64,000 bases of DNA from Bacteroidetes bacterium 37-13 (lineage in GTDB: Bacteria > Bacteroidota > Bacteroidia > Chitinophagales > LD1). Shown piece after piece: positions 28,645 through 37,665 of the stretch. The stretch covers positions 62,958 to 126,957 of the forward strand of contig MKTC01000016.1 of assembly GCA_001897535.1 (NCBI GenBank), written 5' to 3'. The translations under genes were made by a program, and so were the position numbers. Below the pieces are notes generated by a model, which had not been told where the DNA came from, ran no database searches, and worked only from the letters and a program-made list of their open reading frames with translations. Position 1 is the first letter of the stretch. Every line of letters starts with the position of its first letter.

Positions 28645-30318
28645 CTACAAATCTGTTTTAATAATTCGGTGTGTTTTTTTGCTGCCGTTTACTTCAATTT
28701 TCAAATAATAACTTCCAGCGCTAAGCAGCTCACTTTCCTTTATTTCCAAAAGTTGAACATCATTTTCAAATACCGGAATGGCAGTTTTAAAAACAACCTT
28801 TCCCGAAATATCTGCGATGCTAATTCCCGCCTCTCCTTTTTGTGAAGTTTTAATAAACAAAGTGCAATAGCGACTGAATGGATTAGGAAAAACAGTAGAT
28901 ATCACTTCCGAATTTACTAATGCTTTTTTAGTTGTAGTTGATAACCATGCTTTGTAAAAATTAGGAATGCCGTAACCGTAATCATTATTAGGATTTGTGT
29001 AATAATTTGAGCTTTCGATAATTATCTTTTTCAACTCAGCAGCAGAAAGTGTAGAATCTGATTGCCATAAACAAGCTGCTGCTCCGGCAATAATTGGGCC
29101 AGAAAAAGAAGTGCCGTTAGAAAGAAAAGGAAGTCCTCGAAAATCTAATACTGCAACATTTGCACCTTGTGCACACACATCAGGTTTTATTGCGCCAGAA
29201 GCATTGGGTCCGCGGCTGCTAAAGTTGGCGATTTTCCCGTTTTTATCAACCGCACCAATCGTTAGCACATCTTTGCCATCAGCAGGAGCTGTAATAAACT
29301 TCCAAGAATTTGTGCCTTCATTTCCTGCACTATTCACTACCAAAATCCCTTTTGAAAATGCAATGTTTGCAGCTTGTGTCATCACTGCTTTACTTCCTGT
29401 CATATCAAAATAAGTATGGCTTGCAAAACCACCATCAAAATTATTGTAACCCAAAGATGTTGTTGTAATATCTACTCCTAAACTATCTGCTTTCTCTGCT
29501 GCTTCTGCCCAGTTATATTCTTCCAAAATGGTTTCTGATTGATTATTTTCTGTAATAAACAATGCGAAAGTTGCTTGCGTAGCAGTTCCTACAAACACAT
29601 TGGGCAAATTTCCGGCAATACACGAAAGCACGCTTGTACCGTGTGTTCCGCTGCCAAAAACACTATCGTTTCTATTTACATAATTGTGTTTATACACCAC
29701 TCTGTTTTCAGAAAATAATTGCTGAAAACCTTTTATAGTATCTACATTCACAAAGCCGTTATCCAACACGGCAATAAACATATCTTTGCCTCTGTAACCC
29801 ATGCTGTGAAGCCTATCTAAATGTAGCATTTCTGTTTGGTTAAAACTCTCGCCATATTCAGTTCTAACTTCAGTTTCTTCTATTGCCTTTAAACTAAAAT
29901 CCAACTTTGAATTTTCTTTCTTTTCAGCAACAGGATACACATCTAATTTTTGAATTTTCTTCACAAAGCTCATATTCCGAATTTGCGGCATCTTGTTAGT
30001 ATCGCTCAGTACAATTGTGATGGCATTAAACCACTTTAAAGTATGAATAATACTATCTGCAACCTGCGCCACTGCTTGTTTATACGGTGCATAAACCGGA
30101 TAATCGTTTTCAACAATTTCTATATTTTGCTTCTGCCTACGCTCAATAGCTTTGGGAGAAAGAAAACTTTCTTTTGGCAAAAATAGATTAGACGATTTTG
30201 AATTAAACTGTATCCAGTAAACGTTTTGAACCTGTGCATTTACAGCGTGAAACAGCAGCGTGAAAACACTCACCGCTAATACACTAAAACACTTATCTAA
30301 TTTCAATTTTAAAAACAT
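28645..30318 (-). CDS. Subtilisin-family (S8) serine protease with T9SS type A sorting domain
   Basis: A 557-residue exported protease. Signal peptide: residues about 1-28, ending V-N-A-Q. Catalytic residues are Asp186 (A-V-L-D-N-G), His226 (G-T-H-G-T), oxyanion Asn333 (S-A-G-N-E-G) and Ser404 (N-G-T-S-F-S-G-P). The region before residue 150 is probably an inhibitory prodomain. From about 475 onward the sequence has the type A sorting domain (V-F-P-N-P-F-S, G-E-A-G-I-S-I-A-D-I-S-G-K, L-S-A-G-S-Y-Y-L-K-I), so the protein leaves through the SprA translocon encoded at 37.7-45.2 kb. It follows a lipoprotein gene by about 10 bases, suggesting one operon. The Asp-box reads D-N-G rather than the more common D-T/S-G. 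Confidence 0.93.
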   Translation of the reverse strand: MFLKLKLDKCFSVLAVSVFTLLFHAVNAQVQNVYWIQFNSKSSNLFLPKESFLSPKAIERRQKQNIEIVENDYPVYAPYKQAVAQVADSIIHTLKWFNAITIVLSDTNKMPQIRNMSFVKKIQKLDVYPVAEKKENSKLDFSLKAIEETEVRTEYGESFNQTEMLHLDRLHSMGYRGKDMFIAVLDNGFVNVDTIKGFQQLFSENRVVYKHNYVNRNDSVFGSGTHGTSVLSCIAGNLPNVFVGTATQATFALFITENNQSETILEEYNWAEAAEKADSLGVDITTTSLGYNNFDGGFASHTYFDMTGSKAVMTQAANIAFSKGILVVNSAGNEGTNSWKFITAPADGKDVLTIGAVDKNGKIANFSSRGPNASGAIKPDVCAQGANVAVLDFRGLPFLSNGTSFSGPIIAGAAACLWQSDSTLSAAELKKIIIESSNYYTNPNNDYGYGIPNFYKAWLSTTTKKALVNSEVISTVFPNPFSRYCTLFIKTSQKGEAGISIADISGKVVFKTAIPVFENDVQLLEIKESELLSAGSYYLKIEVNGSKKTHRIIKTDL

Positions 30319-30328
30319 TATTTAAAAA

Positions 30329-31093
30329 CTATTTAGGAAAATAGTCACTCACTTCCATGCGTATTCTAAAACCATTTGAGTTCTGTGGATTATCCCAGTT
30401 AGAAAGCACATCTTGCTTTTCAATCATATCCCATTCTTTATATACAATTCCAACGCCTTTAGCGTAAGTTTCACGGCTCAATTGGTTAGTAATTAAATTG
30501 TCTCTACCAATATCAACATGAGTAACCACAAGTGTTTTAGGAAAACTAAAACCACCATACGTTTTAGCAGCACCAACTTCTGTCATTTTAAAATTCCAAT
30601 TTTCCAAATATTCAAACTGACCAGTTTTAGGTATAAAAATAGTGCCATTCCAAGCAGTACCTTCGCGCGGTGGAAACACAAGTTTTATAAACTTTAAATC
30701 ATCTTCTTGTCGTTGAAAATTTGTAACTGTTCGAGTTGCCCACCAAACACGATCTTGCTGCCAAGCATCATTAGAAGTTTTGCGTTTGTAATATTCTATT
30801 CTATATTTTAAAATACCTTGCATGCTATCAAAATATGCACCGGCATAAAACTCCATAAGTTGGTATCGTACAGTATCATTTTTTTGAATAAAACCTCCGC
30901 CATTTCCTGTTTTCTGTGAAGCATACAAAATAGAATCTACATTGTAAATAATATAATGACCAGAATCTATCGGCATATAGTCGTACTCATAGTTTCCGGT
31001 AGGTTCTTCTACCTTATCTTTACAAGCATAAAGCGACATCACTAGCAAAATCAACAAGCACCAAGATGTAATTTGAAAGTATTTTTTCTTCAT
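30329..31093 (-). CDS. Hypothetical lipoprotein
   Basis: From the second ATG (31091-31093) it is 254 residues long and begins M-K-K-K-Y-F-Q-I, with a hydrophobic stretch and lipobox S-L-Y-A-C. An upstream in-frame start would add four residues. The mature part is Tyr/Trp-rich and probably beta: Y-D-Y-M-P-I-D-S-G-H-Y-I-I-Y, a central V-W-W-A-T-R-T-V, and G-V-G-I-V-Y-K-E-W-D near the end, a pattern seen in Bacteroidota exported proteins. I do not recognise a named family. It precedes the S8 protease by about ten bases, so the two may be secreted together or interact; this is inference from position only. Confidence 0.75.
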   Translation of the reverse strand: MKKKYFQITSWCLLILLVMSLYACKDKVEEPTGNYEYDYMPIDSGHYIIYNVDSILYASQKTGNGGGFIQKNDTVRYQLMEFYAGAYFDSMQGILKYRIEYYKRKTSNDAWQQDRVWWATRTVTNFQRQEDDLKFIKLVFPPREGTAWNGTIFIPKTGQFEYLENWNFKMTEVGAAKTYGGFSFPKTLVVTHVDIGRDNLITNQLSRETYAKGVGIVYKEWDMIEKQDVLSNWDNPQNSNGFRIRMEVSDYFPK

Positions 31094-31245
31094 ATTTCTC
31101 ACCACAATTTCAATTCGGTTGAGTTACATTTTATATTAAACGTAAAACAAAATACGATGTTTTATCACTTTCATTAAAAAATTGTTCTCACCACTGTATC
31201 GTGCATTATTTATGATTCTTGTGTTTCTATTGGTTTAACCACTAT

Positions 31246-31725
31246 CTACTTCAATTTATCGCCCGTAAAACTTAATGGCAGTAAGGTTTTTGCTGTATCC
31301 ACTTTTATAGTTTGAGTTTCACTTTGGGGTAAATAAATTGCTATTTCATTATTGAAGCGCTGTTCATATTCTACGATGCGTTGGCGGCAAACGCCACATG
31401 GAGCAGCATTAAAAACCAATCCTTTTACATTTTGCGCAACAATAAATAATGCTTTAAGCGCAACGTTTGGATATTGACTGGAAGCTGTTGAAAGCGCCAC
31501 TCCTTCGGCACAAATACAAACCGGATAAGCTGCCACTTCTTGGTTTGCGCCACTCACAATTTCTCCATTTTCCAATAAAATACTGCATGCAACTTTAAAG
31601 TTTGAATATGGTGCATAGCTCTTTTGCAGAGCTGCGCTTGCTTCAGTTGCCAACAACTTTTCTTCATCATTGAAAGTGCTATTTTCAATAAGTTCATACG
31701 TAAAAGGAATGGAAACTTTTTTCAT
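31246..31725 (-). CDS. cdd: Cytidine deaminase
   Basis: A 159-residue zinc enzyme that deaminates cytidine and deoxycytidine in pyrimidine salvage. Zinc and catalytic residues are in place: Cys72 with Glu74 (C-A-E-G-V-A) and Cys110/Cys113 in P-C-G-V-C-R-Q. The substrate-binding Y-S-N-F-K-V segment is at residues 40-45. This is the homotetrameric type, although slightly longer than the usual 130-140 because of N- and C-terminal extensions. It follows tpiA by eight bases and is probably cotranscribed with it. Confidence 0.94.
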   Translation of the reverse strand: MKKVSIPFTYELIENSTFNDEEKLLATEASAALQKSYAPYSNFKVACSILLENGEIVSGANQEVAAYPVCICAEGVALSTASSQYPNVALKALFIVAQNVKGLVFNAAPCGVCRQRIVEYEQRFNNEIAIYLPQSETQTIKVDTAKTLLPLSFTGDKLK

Positions 31726-31733
31726 CTCAAGTT

Positions 31734-32483
31734 TTATTTTGCAGCATTAGCAATCGCTAAAAATTCATTGGCTTTTAAAGAAGCACCACCTACCAATGCT
31801 CCATCAATATTTGGGCAACTAAAAAGCGCTTTTGCATTATCCGCTTTCACACTTCCTCCATAAAGTATTCTTGTGCTTTCAGCAGTTGCAGCATCATACT
31901 TTGCAGCAATTTTTTTGCGAATAAATTCGTGCATTTCTTCCGCTTCTTTTGGCGTGGCAACCACTCCCGTTCCAATAGCCCAAATAGGTTCGTAAGCAAT
32001 AATTACTTTGCTAAAATCCGCTTGTGTTAAATGAAACAAACTCTCTTCTAATTGCTGTTCAACCCAATTATTCTGTTCATTTGCTTTTCTAGTTTCTAAG
32101 GCTTCACCACAGCAGAAAACCGGTGTTAATCCAGCACTTAAAACCTTATCAATTTTCAACTTTACTACTTCGTTAGTTTCTGCAAAAAGATGTCTGCGTT
32201 CACTGTGTCCCGCAAGTGCCATTTGCACGCCTGCTGAAGCAAGTTGTAAAGCAGTTGTTTCACCGGTGAAAGCGCCTTCAGTATATTGGCTACAATTTTG
32301 AGCGCCAACTTTTACAGTTGATTTTACCACTTCGAGAATAGAATCTATAAATATTTCGGGCGGAAAAATTGCCAACTCAAAATCTACTAAAATGCCTTGT
32401 TCCAAAATAGCTTCAGCTAATTGAATTGCATTACTTTTCGCTAAATTACTTTTCCAATTTCCTGCAATTAGTTTTTTGCGCAT
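31734..32483 (-). CDS. tpiA: Triosephosphate isomerase
   Basis: The glycolytic TIM-barrel enzyme interconverting dihydroxyacetone phosphate and glyceraldehyde 3-phosphate. Starting at the second ATG gives 249 residues with the expected N-terminus M-R-K-K-L-I-A-G-N-W-K-S-N, where Lys is catalytic. An in-frame ATG 15 bases upstream would add M-H-F-Y-H, which the family lacks. The catalytic His is in G-H-S-E-R-R and the catalytic Glu in A-Y-E-P-I-W-A-I-G-T-G. The phosphate-binding L-Y-G-G-S-V-K and G-G-A-S-L are present. Its ATG lies about 70 bases from the divergent hydrolase gene at 32554. Confidence 0.97.
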   Translation of the reverse strand: MRKKLIAGNWKSNLAKSNAIQLAEAILEQGILVDFELAIFPPEIFIDSILEVVKSTVKVGAQNCSQYTEGAFTGETTALQLASAGVQMALAGHSERRHLFAETNEVVKLKIDKVLSAGLTPVFCCGEALETRKANEQNNWVEQQLEESLFHLTQADFSKVIIAYEPIWAIGTGVVATPKEAEEMHEFIRKKIAAKYDAATAESTRILYGGSVKADNAKALFSCPNIDGALVGGASLKANEFLAIANAAK

Positions 32484-32553
32484 GTGGTAAAAATGCAAAA
32501 AGAAAAGTTTTGAAAAAATAAATGTTTACTAATTGCTGTAAGTTTGAAGCATC

Positions 32554-33324
32554 ATGAACTTGAATTTTAAAAGTTACGGAGAAGGTTTTCCATTAGTAAT
32601 TTTACATGGATTACTTGGCTCGCTAGATAATTGGAATTCTATTGCAAGGCAATTATCAAAGCACTTTACAGTATTTGCAATAGACCAGCGGAATCATGGA
32701 AAATCGCCACACTCCGAAGACTTTTCTTACCAAATTTTAGTGAATGACTTAAAAGATTTTTTTGCGCAACATCGCATTGAAAAAGCACACATTTTAGGTC
32801 ATTCTATGGGAGGGAAAGTTGCTATGAAATTTGCTATGCAATATCCTGAAATGGTTGAGAAATTAATTATTGCCGATGTAGCACCGGTTTACTACGAAGA
32901 TAGACACAGCCAAATTTTCAAAGCAATACTAAGCGTAGATTTAAGCAAAGCTGAGAGTAGAGAAGAAGTAGAAAATCACATACGTAAAAATTTAAAAAAT
33001 GAAGATGCAGCTACCATTCAATTTATATTGAAAGGTTTGTATCGCGATGAAGAAAACAAGTTTGAATGGCGATTTAATGCACCTGTGCTTTGGAAAAAAT
33101 ATCAAGCGATTTCTGATGAGGTTTCTGGTACTCCATTCTTAGGCAAATCACTCTTTATTAAAGGGCAAAAATCAAATTATATTTCAGCAGAAAACTACGC
33201 TGAAATCATGCGGTTATTTCCCAATAATGAATTGGAAGAAATTGAAAATGCAGGGCACTGGGTTCATGCCGCAAACCCAAATCGTTTCATAGAAATTGTA
33301 GAGAACTTTTTAGCAAAAAAGTAG
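32554..33324 (+). CDS. Alpha/beta hydrolase, YbfF-like esterase
   Basis: A 256-residue soluble hydrolase. L-H-G-L-L-G-S-L-D-N-W (18-28), D-Q-R-N-H-G-K-S (44-51), the nucleophile Ser84 in G-H-S-M-G-G-K, D-V-A-P-V-Y-Y and the late His in A-G-H-W-V-H-A match the YbfF/ABHD11 esterase group. That family cleaves short acyl esters and acyl-CoA. Physiological substrate unknown. It is divergent from tpiA and ends five bases from the convergent 3-hydroxyacyl-CoA dehydrogenase gene. Confidence 0.9.
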   Translation: MNLNFKSYGEGFPLVILHGLLGSLDNWNSIARQLSKHFTVFAIDQRNHGKSPHSEDFSYQILVNDLKDFFAQHRIEKAHILGHSMGGKVAMKFAMQYPEMVEKLIIADVAPVYYEDRHSQIFKAILSVDLSKAESREEVENHIRKNLKNEDAATIQFILKGLYRDEENKFEWRFNAPVLWKKYQAISDEVSGTPFLGKSLFIKGQKSNYISAENYAEIMRLFPNNELEEIENAGHWVHAANPNRFIEIVENFLAKK

Positions 33325-33329
33325 CAGCG

Positions 33330-34181
33330 CTATTTAGAATATCTGTAAAAGCCTTCGCCTGTTTTCACGCCTAATTGGTTTGCTTTTACCTTTTGTTCTT
33401 GTATGCGCGAAGGGCGAAATTTTGCATCACCATGAAACGCTTGAAACAGCGAATTAGTAACTGCAAAGTTTATATCGTTTCCTATTACGTCCATCAATTT
33501 AAAAGCACCCATTTTAAATCCTGCACTTTCTAAAAGTGCATCAGCATTTTCGAAACTTGCCACTTGCTCTTCGGCAATTTTCAAACTTTCAACATAAAAA
33601 TGACGTGCAACTCTGTTCACAATAAAACCCGGAGAATCTTTACAAACCACCGGATTTTTTCCGATGCTTTTCACCAATTCTTTTAAAGTTTCAATTGTTG
33701 AATTTGCGGTGTGCGAACCGCCAATTATTTCAACTAATTTCATAACCGGTGCAGGGTTAAAAAAGTGCATTCCCGCAAAACGTTCAGGATTTGAAATGCC
33801 CGCTGCAATTTGAGTAATAGAGAGCGAAGAGGTATTGCTCACCAATATAGTTTCGTTACTGTTTTGCGCACTTAACTTTGAAAACAAATCTGACTTAACA
33901 TCTAATCCCTCAACTACTGCTTCAATTATTAAATCGGCTTTTGCATCACTTAAATCTGCTGCTATCGTTAATTTTTTACCTGCGGCACTTTTAGCTTCTT
34001 CTGTTAGTTTTCCTTTTTCAACCAAGCGCTTCCAACTACTTAAAATTCCAGCTTGTGCCTTTTCAAGTTGTTCTTGATTTACATCAAACAAAATAGTTTC
34101 AAAACCGTGTTGTGCAAATACTTGCGCAATACCAGCACCCATTGTTCCTGCACCGCAAACGCCAATTTTTTTTATTGCCAT
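33330..34181 (-). CDS. 3-hydroxybutyryl-CoA (3-hydroxyacyl-CoA) dehydrogenase
   Basis: A 283-residue NAD-dependent dehydrogenase of the HBD/FadB-type family. The dinucleotide motif is G-A-G-T-M-G at residues 10-15, with Asp in F-D-V ending the second strand. S-N-T-S-S-L-S-I, the catalytic His region G-M-H-F-F-N-P-A-P-V-M, C-K-D-S-P-G-F-I-V-N-R and D-V-I-G-N-D-I-N complete the family pattern; the last segment normally reads D-x-x-G-x-D. Length matches stand-alone HBD. It may act in beta-oxidation or butyrate-type metabolism. It lies nine bases downstream of pheS, unrelated in function but probably cotranscribed. Confidence 0.92.
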   Translation of the reverse strand: MAIKKIGVCGAGTMGAGIAQVFAQHGFETILFDVNQEQLEKAQAGILSSWKRLVEKGKLTEEAKSAAGKKLTIAADLSDAKADLIIEAVVEGLDVKSDLFSKLSAQNSNETILVSNTSSLSITQIAAGISNPERFAGMHFFNPAPVMKLVEIIGGSHTANSTIETLKELVKSIGKNPVVCKDSPGFIVNRVARHFYVESLKIAEEQVASFENADALLESAGFKMGAFKLMDVIGNDINFAVTNSLFQAFHGDAKFRPSRIQEQKVKANQLGVKTGEGFYRYSK

Positions 34182-34190
34182 AATTATGGA

Positions 34191-35225
34191 TTAAGAAGCG
34201 CTTTCAAACTGCTTTAAAAAGCGCACATCATTCTCAAAAAACAAACGCAAATCGTTGATGCGGTACTTCAACATGGTTATTCTTTCAATTCCCATTCCGA
34301 ATGCAAATCCTGTATATTTTTCTGCATCCACTTTACAGTTTTCAAGCACAGCAGGATCTACCATACCGCAACCGCCAATTTCTACCCAACCGGACTGTTT
34401 ACAAACCGGACAGCCTTTGCCTTCGCATACAAAACAGCTTATATCCATTTCGGCACTTGGCTCTGTGAATGGGAAAAACGATGGGCGAAAACGCACCACC
34501 ACATTCTTACCAAACATTTCTTGTGCAAAATAAAGCATGGTTTGTTTTAAATCGGCAAACGAAACATCGGTATCTATATACAAGCCTTCCACTTGGTGAA
34601 ATGTGCAATGTGCACGAGCTGAAATTGTTTCATTTCTATATACTCTTCCCGGGCAAATAATTCGTATTGGTGGTTTTTGGGTTTCCATTACTCTAATTTG
34701 CACCGTTGAGGTTTGTGAGCGCAACATTCTTTGCTTTTCTTCATCTAAAAAGAAAGTGTCTTGCATATCGCGTGCCGGATGATCTTCAGGCGTATTTAAT
34801 GCAGTAAAATTATGCCAATCGTCTTCAATTTCAGGACCTTCGGCAACAGTGAAACCAATACGGCTGAAAATCTCAATCATTTTATGTCGGATAATACTTA
34901 CCGGATGGCGTGTGCCAAGGTTTAAAGTATAAGCAGGTGCGGTAATATCAATTTTCTCTTTAGTGCTTTGTGATGAAGCAGAGAATTGTGCTTTTAAAGT
35001 GTCGTGCTTTTGTTCTGCTGCAACTTTAAGCGTATTCATCAACTGTCCATAATCTTTCCTTTGCTCCGCAGCAATATTTTTCATTGCTCCAAAAAGGTCT
35101 TTTATCACTCCTTTTGTTCCTAAATATTTTATTCTGAATTGCTCCAAAGCATCAGCATTTTCAGGATGTGCTGCTTCTATTTCTTTCAGAATTTCATTTG
35201 CTTTTTCAAAAGACATTTTTTTCAA
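34191..35225 (-). CDS. pheS: Phenylalanyl-tRNA synthetase alpha subunit
   Basis: A 344-residue class II aminoacyl-tRNA synthetase catalytic subunit. The N-terminal coiled coil occupies about residues 1-90. Motif 2 is R-V-Y-R-N-E with A-R-A-H-C-T-F-H-Q-V-E-G downstream. Motif 3 is G-M-G-I-E-R-I-T-M-L-K-Y. The insert C-F-V-C-E-G-K-G-C-P-V-C-K-Q-S-G-W has four cysteines spaced like a small zinc site, seen in many PheS proteins. A second possible start lies nine bases downstream (M-S-F-E-K). The beta subunit (pheT) is not adjacent. Confidence 0.97.
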   Translation of the reverse strand: MKKMSFEKANEILKEIEAAHPENADALEQFRIKYLGTKGVIKDLFGAMKNIAAEQRKDYGQLMNTLKVAAEQKHDTLKAQFSASSQSTKEKIDITAPAYTLNLGTRHPVSIIRHKMIEIFSRIGFTVAEGPEIEDDWHNFTALNTPEDHPARDMQDTFFLDEEKQRMLRSQTSTVQIRVMETQKPPIRIICPGRVYRNETISARAHCTFHQVEGLYIDTDVSFADLKQTMLYFAQEMFGKNVVVRFRPSFFPFTEPSAEMDISCFVCEGKGCPVCKQSGWVEIGGCGMVDPAVLENCKVDAEKYTGFAFGMGIERITMLKYRINDLRLFFENDVRFLKQFESAS

Positions 35226-35240
35226 TTTTATATTTCAACT

Positions 35241-35906
35241 TTACTCTGCACTTGCAGGCTCGGCTTGTTTATTTGCTCTTAAACTTTCAACATATTGAGC
35301 CACACCTTCAATTTGCTCAGTAGTTAGTTTTTTGTAAGCCGGCATACTGTTTTTCCCTGTTTGGATAATGGATAAAACTTCTTCGTGATTTAAAGTTGAA
35401 GTAGTTAAATCTTTTGCTCCGGCTAATCCTGCATTGCCTGTATCACCATGACATGCGGCACATGCTTCGGTGTAAACTTTTTTACCTATTGCTAAGCTAT
35501 TTCCTGCCTCAGCAGTAGTATCTACTGTAACTTTTCCTCTTTTTGAACGGTTTGCTTCTGCCAAACCATAGCTTGCGATAACACACAAAATTGAAAGAAT
35601 TGCCAATCCTTTGTTTCCCTTTTTAAATGCAATAACTGCCAATGGAATTGCGGCAAACACTAAAACAATTTTCACCAAAAGCAGTGTAGTAACTTGTGCT
35701 CCCATCACCAACATTACCACTCCGGTAATTAAAAATAATGAGCTAATAATCATTTCCGGCACTTTGGTTGGCTTAGAATATTTTGCCAATGCTTCTTGCT
35801 TGTTCAGCACCAACAAAACTGTTTTAATTAAATAGTGTAGTAGAAATAAAATCACTACTAATTTGTGTGTGTGCAAAAGCATTACATAAATCTGCGAGTT
35901 ACTCAT
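35241..35906 (-). CDS. Membrane protein fused to a C-terminal cytochrome c domain
   Basis: From the preferred ATG (M-S-N-S-Q-I-Y) it has 221 residues. The first about 120 residues contain four to five hydrophobic helices; the first bears a histidine (L-L-H-T-H-K-L-V-V) and the pattern resembles SirB-type membrane proteins. A periplasmic class I cytochrome c domain follows, with haem motif C-A-A-C-H and a Met ligand candidate in N-S-M-P-A-Y. It may take electrons from a membrane donor. An in-frame ATG 18 bases upstream is possible. It follows the SNF transporter gene and shares an unusual leader with it. Confidence 0.85.
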   Translation of the reverse strand: MSNSQIYVMLLHTHKLVVILFLLHYLIKTVLLVLNKQEALAKYSKPTKVPEMIISSLFLITGVVMLVMGAQVTTLLLVKIVLVFAAIPLAVIAFKKGNKGLAILSILCVIASYGLAEANRSKRGKVTVDTTAEAGNSLAIGKKVYTEACAACHGDTGNAGLAGAKDLTTSTLNHEEVLSIIQTGKNSMPAYKKLTTEQIEGVAQYVESLRANKQAEPASAE

Positions 35907-36068
35907 AATGTTTATTTTCTGCAATGATAACAGATAATGGTTAATTGCGAATTATGAACTTTGTGCAAGCCTTATTTTTAAAGAAAATTCGTTTTTGTGA
36001 GCATCCTTTTTTATCATGTTTGAAAGAAAATTTAAAATGCACAACTGGTTAACCCATAATAATAGTTT

Positions 36069-37604
36069 TCATAAAAGATCCTTCTTAATAAACCGCCCTT
36101 CTTTTATGCGCTTTTTATATGCTGTATAAACCATCGCACAAATTGCTGCATAAACTACCACCAACAGCAGTCGCGATATTTTTACATAGCTTGTGGTTTC
36201 TGCCATAATCTTATTGTAAATATCAGGTAGCGAGCCGATAAAAACTGCTGCAATAAATATTGGGGTAACGTATTTAATAATGTATTTATACACTATCGGA
36301 ATTTTAATTTCTGCGCCTTCATTTATTTCCTTCCAACCTTCTTCCATACCAAAAATCCAAGCGAACAAAATAATTTCAGCTAAGGCGAAAATTACTAAAC
36401 CAACTGTGCCAGCCCAATAGTCGTATTCATCAAAAACGCCTTCATTAAAAAATACTACGGTAGGAAAACCTAAAAGCAAAACTATAATTCCGAAGAGCCA
36501 TGCCGATTGACCTGTTTTCCAACCAAATTCATCTCGCATAAAGCTAATCCAAGGCGAACCCATTGCCAATGATGAAGTAATTCCGGCAAAAAACAGCAGA
36601 CCAAACCACATTAAACCTACCACTGCCGCAATGGTAGTTCCCCACTGCTGAAACAAATACGGCATTGTTTTAAAACCTAAACCGAAACCTCCGGTTTGCG
36701 TGAGTTCTACCACTTTATCTATTCCTAAATACCCAACCGAAATTGGAATAATAACAGCGCTACCAAGTACTACTTCTACAAATTCATTCATCCAACCTGC
36801 GCTCATAGCGTTTAGTGCTACATCATCTTTACTTTTTAAATATGAAGAATAGCACTGAATAGAACCCATTCCCACAGAAAGTGTAAAGAAAATTTGTCCA
36901 GCAGCAGCCAGCCAAACTTTAGGCGTCCAAATGGTTGAAAAATCCGGTGTCCACAAGAAATTTAAACCTAAAGTACCATCAAATATTGCACCATTTTCTC
37001 CTGCTCTTATGCTTACGCCTTTCACTGCAATAAACGCACCGAACATAATCAATAGCGGCATTCCAATTTTCGCAGCTTTTTCAACGCCATCTTCTATACC
37101 ACGCGATAAAATCCACACATTTAAAAATAAACAAAGCACCCAAAAGAAAAGCGGTTCCATTGTTTTTAGCCCAATATAATCATTGAAAAAAGCAGCAACT
37201 TGCTCCGAGCTTTTTCCAGTAAAAGAACCTGCAACACTGTGATACATATAGCTGAGCGTCCAAGATTCTAAGTAGCAATAGTAAGCTGCCACAGCAATAT
37301 TTGTAAAAATGCCAAATACGCCAATGTATTTCCAAAAGGCGCGTTTATCCATTGTTTCCATAATAAACGGAGTAGAATGATGCCCGTGTTTTCCGCCAAA
37401 ACGTCCCATGCTCCATTCCACAAAAAGCAATGGAATACCCATGAGCAAAAAGCAAACAAAATATGGGATAATGAAAGCGCCACCGCCATTTTGCACCGCT
37501 TGAATTGGAAAGCGCAAAAAGTTTCCGAACCCGACTGCATTCCCTGCCATCGCTAAAATTAGTCCCACTCTTGAACCCCAATTATCGTGTTGGGAGTTGC
37601 TCAT
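36069..37604 (-). CDS. Sodium-dependent transporter of the neurotransmitter:sodium symporter (SNF) family
   Basis: From M-S-N-S-Q-H-D-N-W it is 511 residues with about twelve membrane helices of the LeuT fold. Helix 1 has the hallmark W-G-S-R-V-G-L-I-L-A-M-A-G-N-A-V-G-F-G-N-x-x-R-F-P, whose unwound region binds sodium and substrate; G-G-G-A-F-I-I-P-Y follows on helix 2. The substrate is probably an amino acid or related amine and cannot be named. An upstream in-frame ATG would add six residues (M-H-K-I-N-S) that the family does not need. It is the first gene of a minus-strand group that includes the cytochrome fusion and pheS. Confidence 0.93.
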   Translation of the reverse strand: MSNSQHDNWGSRVGLILAMAGNAVGFGNFLRFPIQAVQNGGGAFIIPYFVCFLLMGIPLLFVEWSMGRFGGKHGHHSTPFIMETMDKRAFWKYIGVFGIFTNIAVAAYYCYLESWTLSYMYHSVAGSFTGKSSEQVAAFFNDYIGLKTMEPLFFWVLCLFLNVWILSRGIEDGVEKAAKIGMPLLIMFGAFIAVKGVSIRAGENGAIFDGTLGLNFLWTPDFSTIWTPKVWLAAAGQIFFTLSVGMGSIQCYSSYLKSKDDVALNAMSAGWMNEFVEVVLGSAVIIPISVGYLGIDKVVELTQTGGFGLGFKTMPYLFQQWGTTIAAVVGLMWFGLLFFAGITSSLAMGSPWISFMRDEFGWKTGQSAWLFGIIVLLLGFPTVVFFNEGVFDEYDYWAGTVGLVIFALAEIILFAWIFGMEEGWKEINEGAEIKIPIVYKYIIKYVTPIFIAAVFIGSLPDIYNKIMAETTSYVKISRLLLVVVYAAICAMVYTAYKKRIKEGRFIKKDLL

Positions 37605-37665
37605 GCTGTTGATTTTATGCAATAATATTTATTTATGAAAAAAACCAAAGCGTAGTATTCAAATT

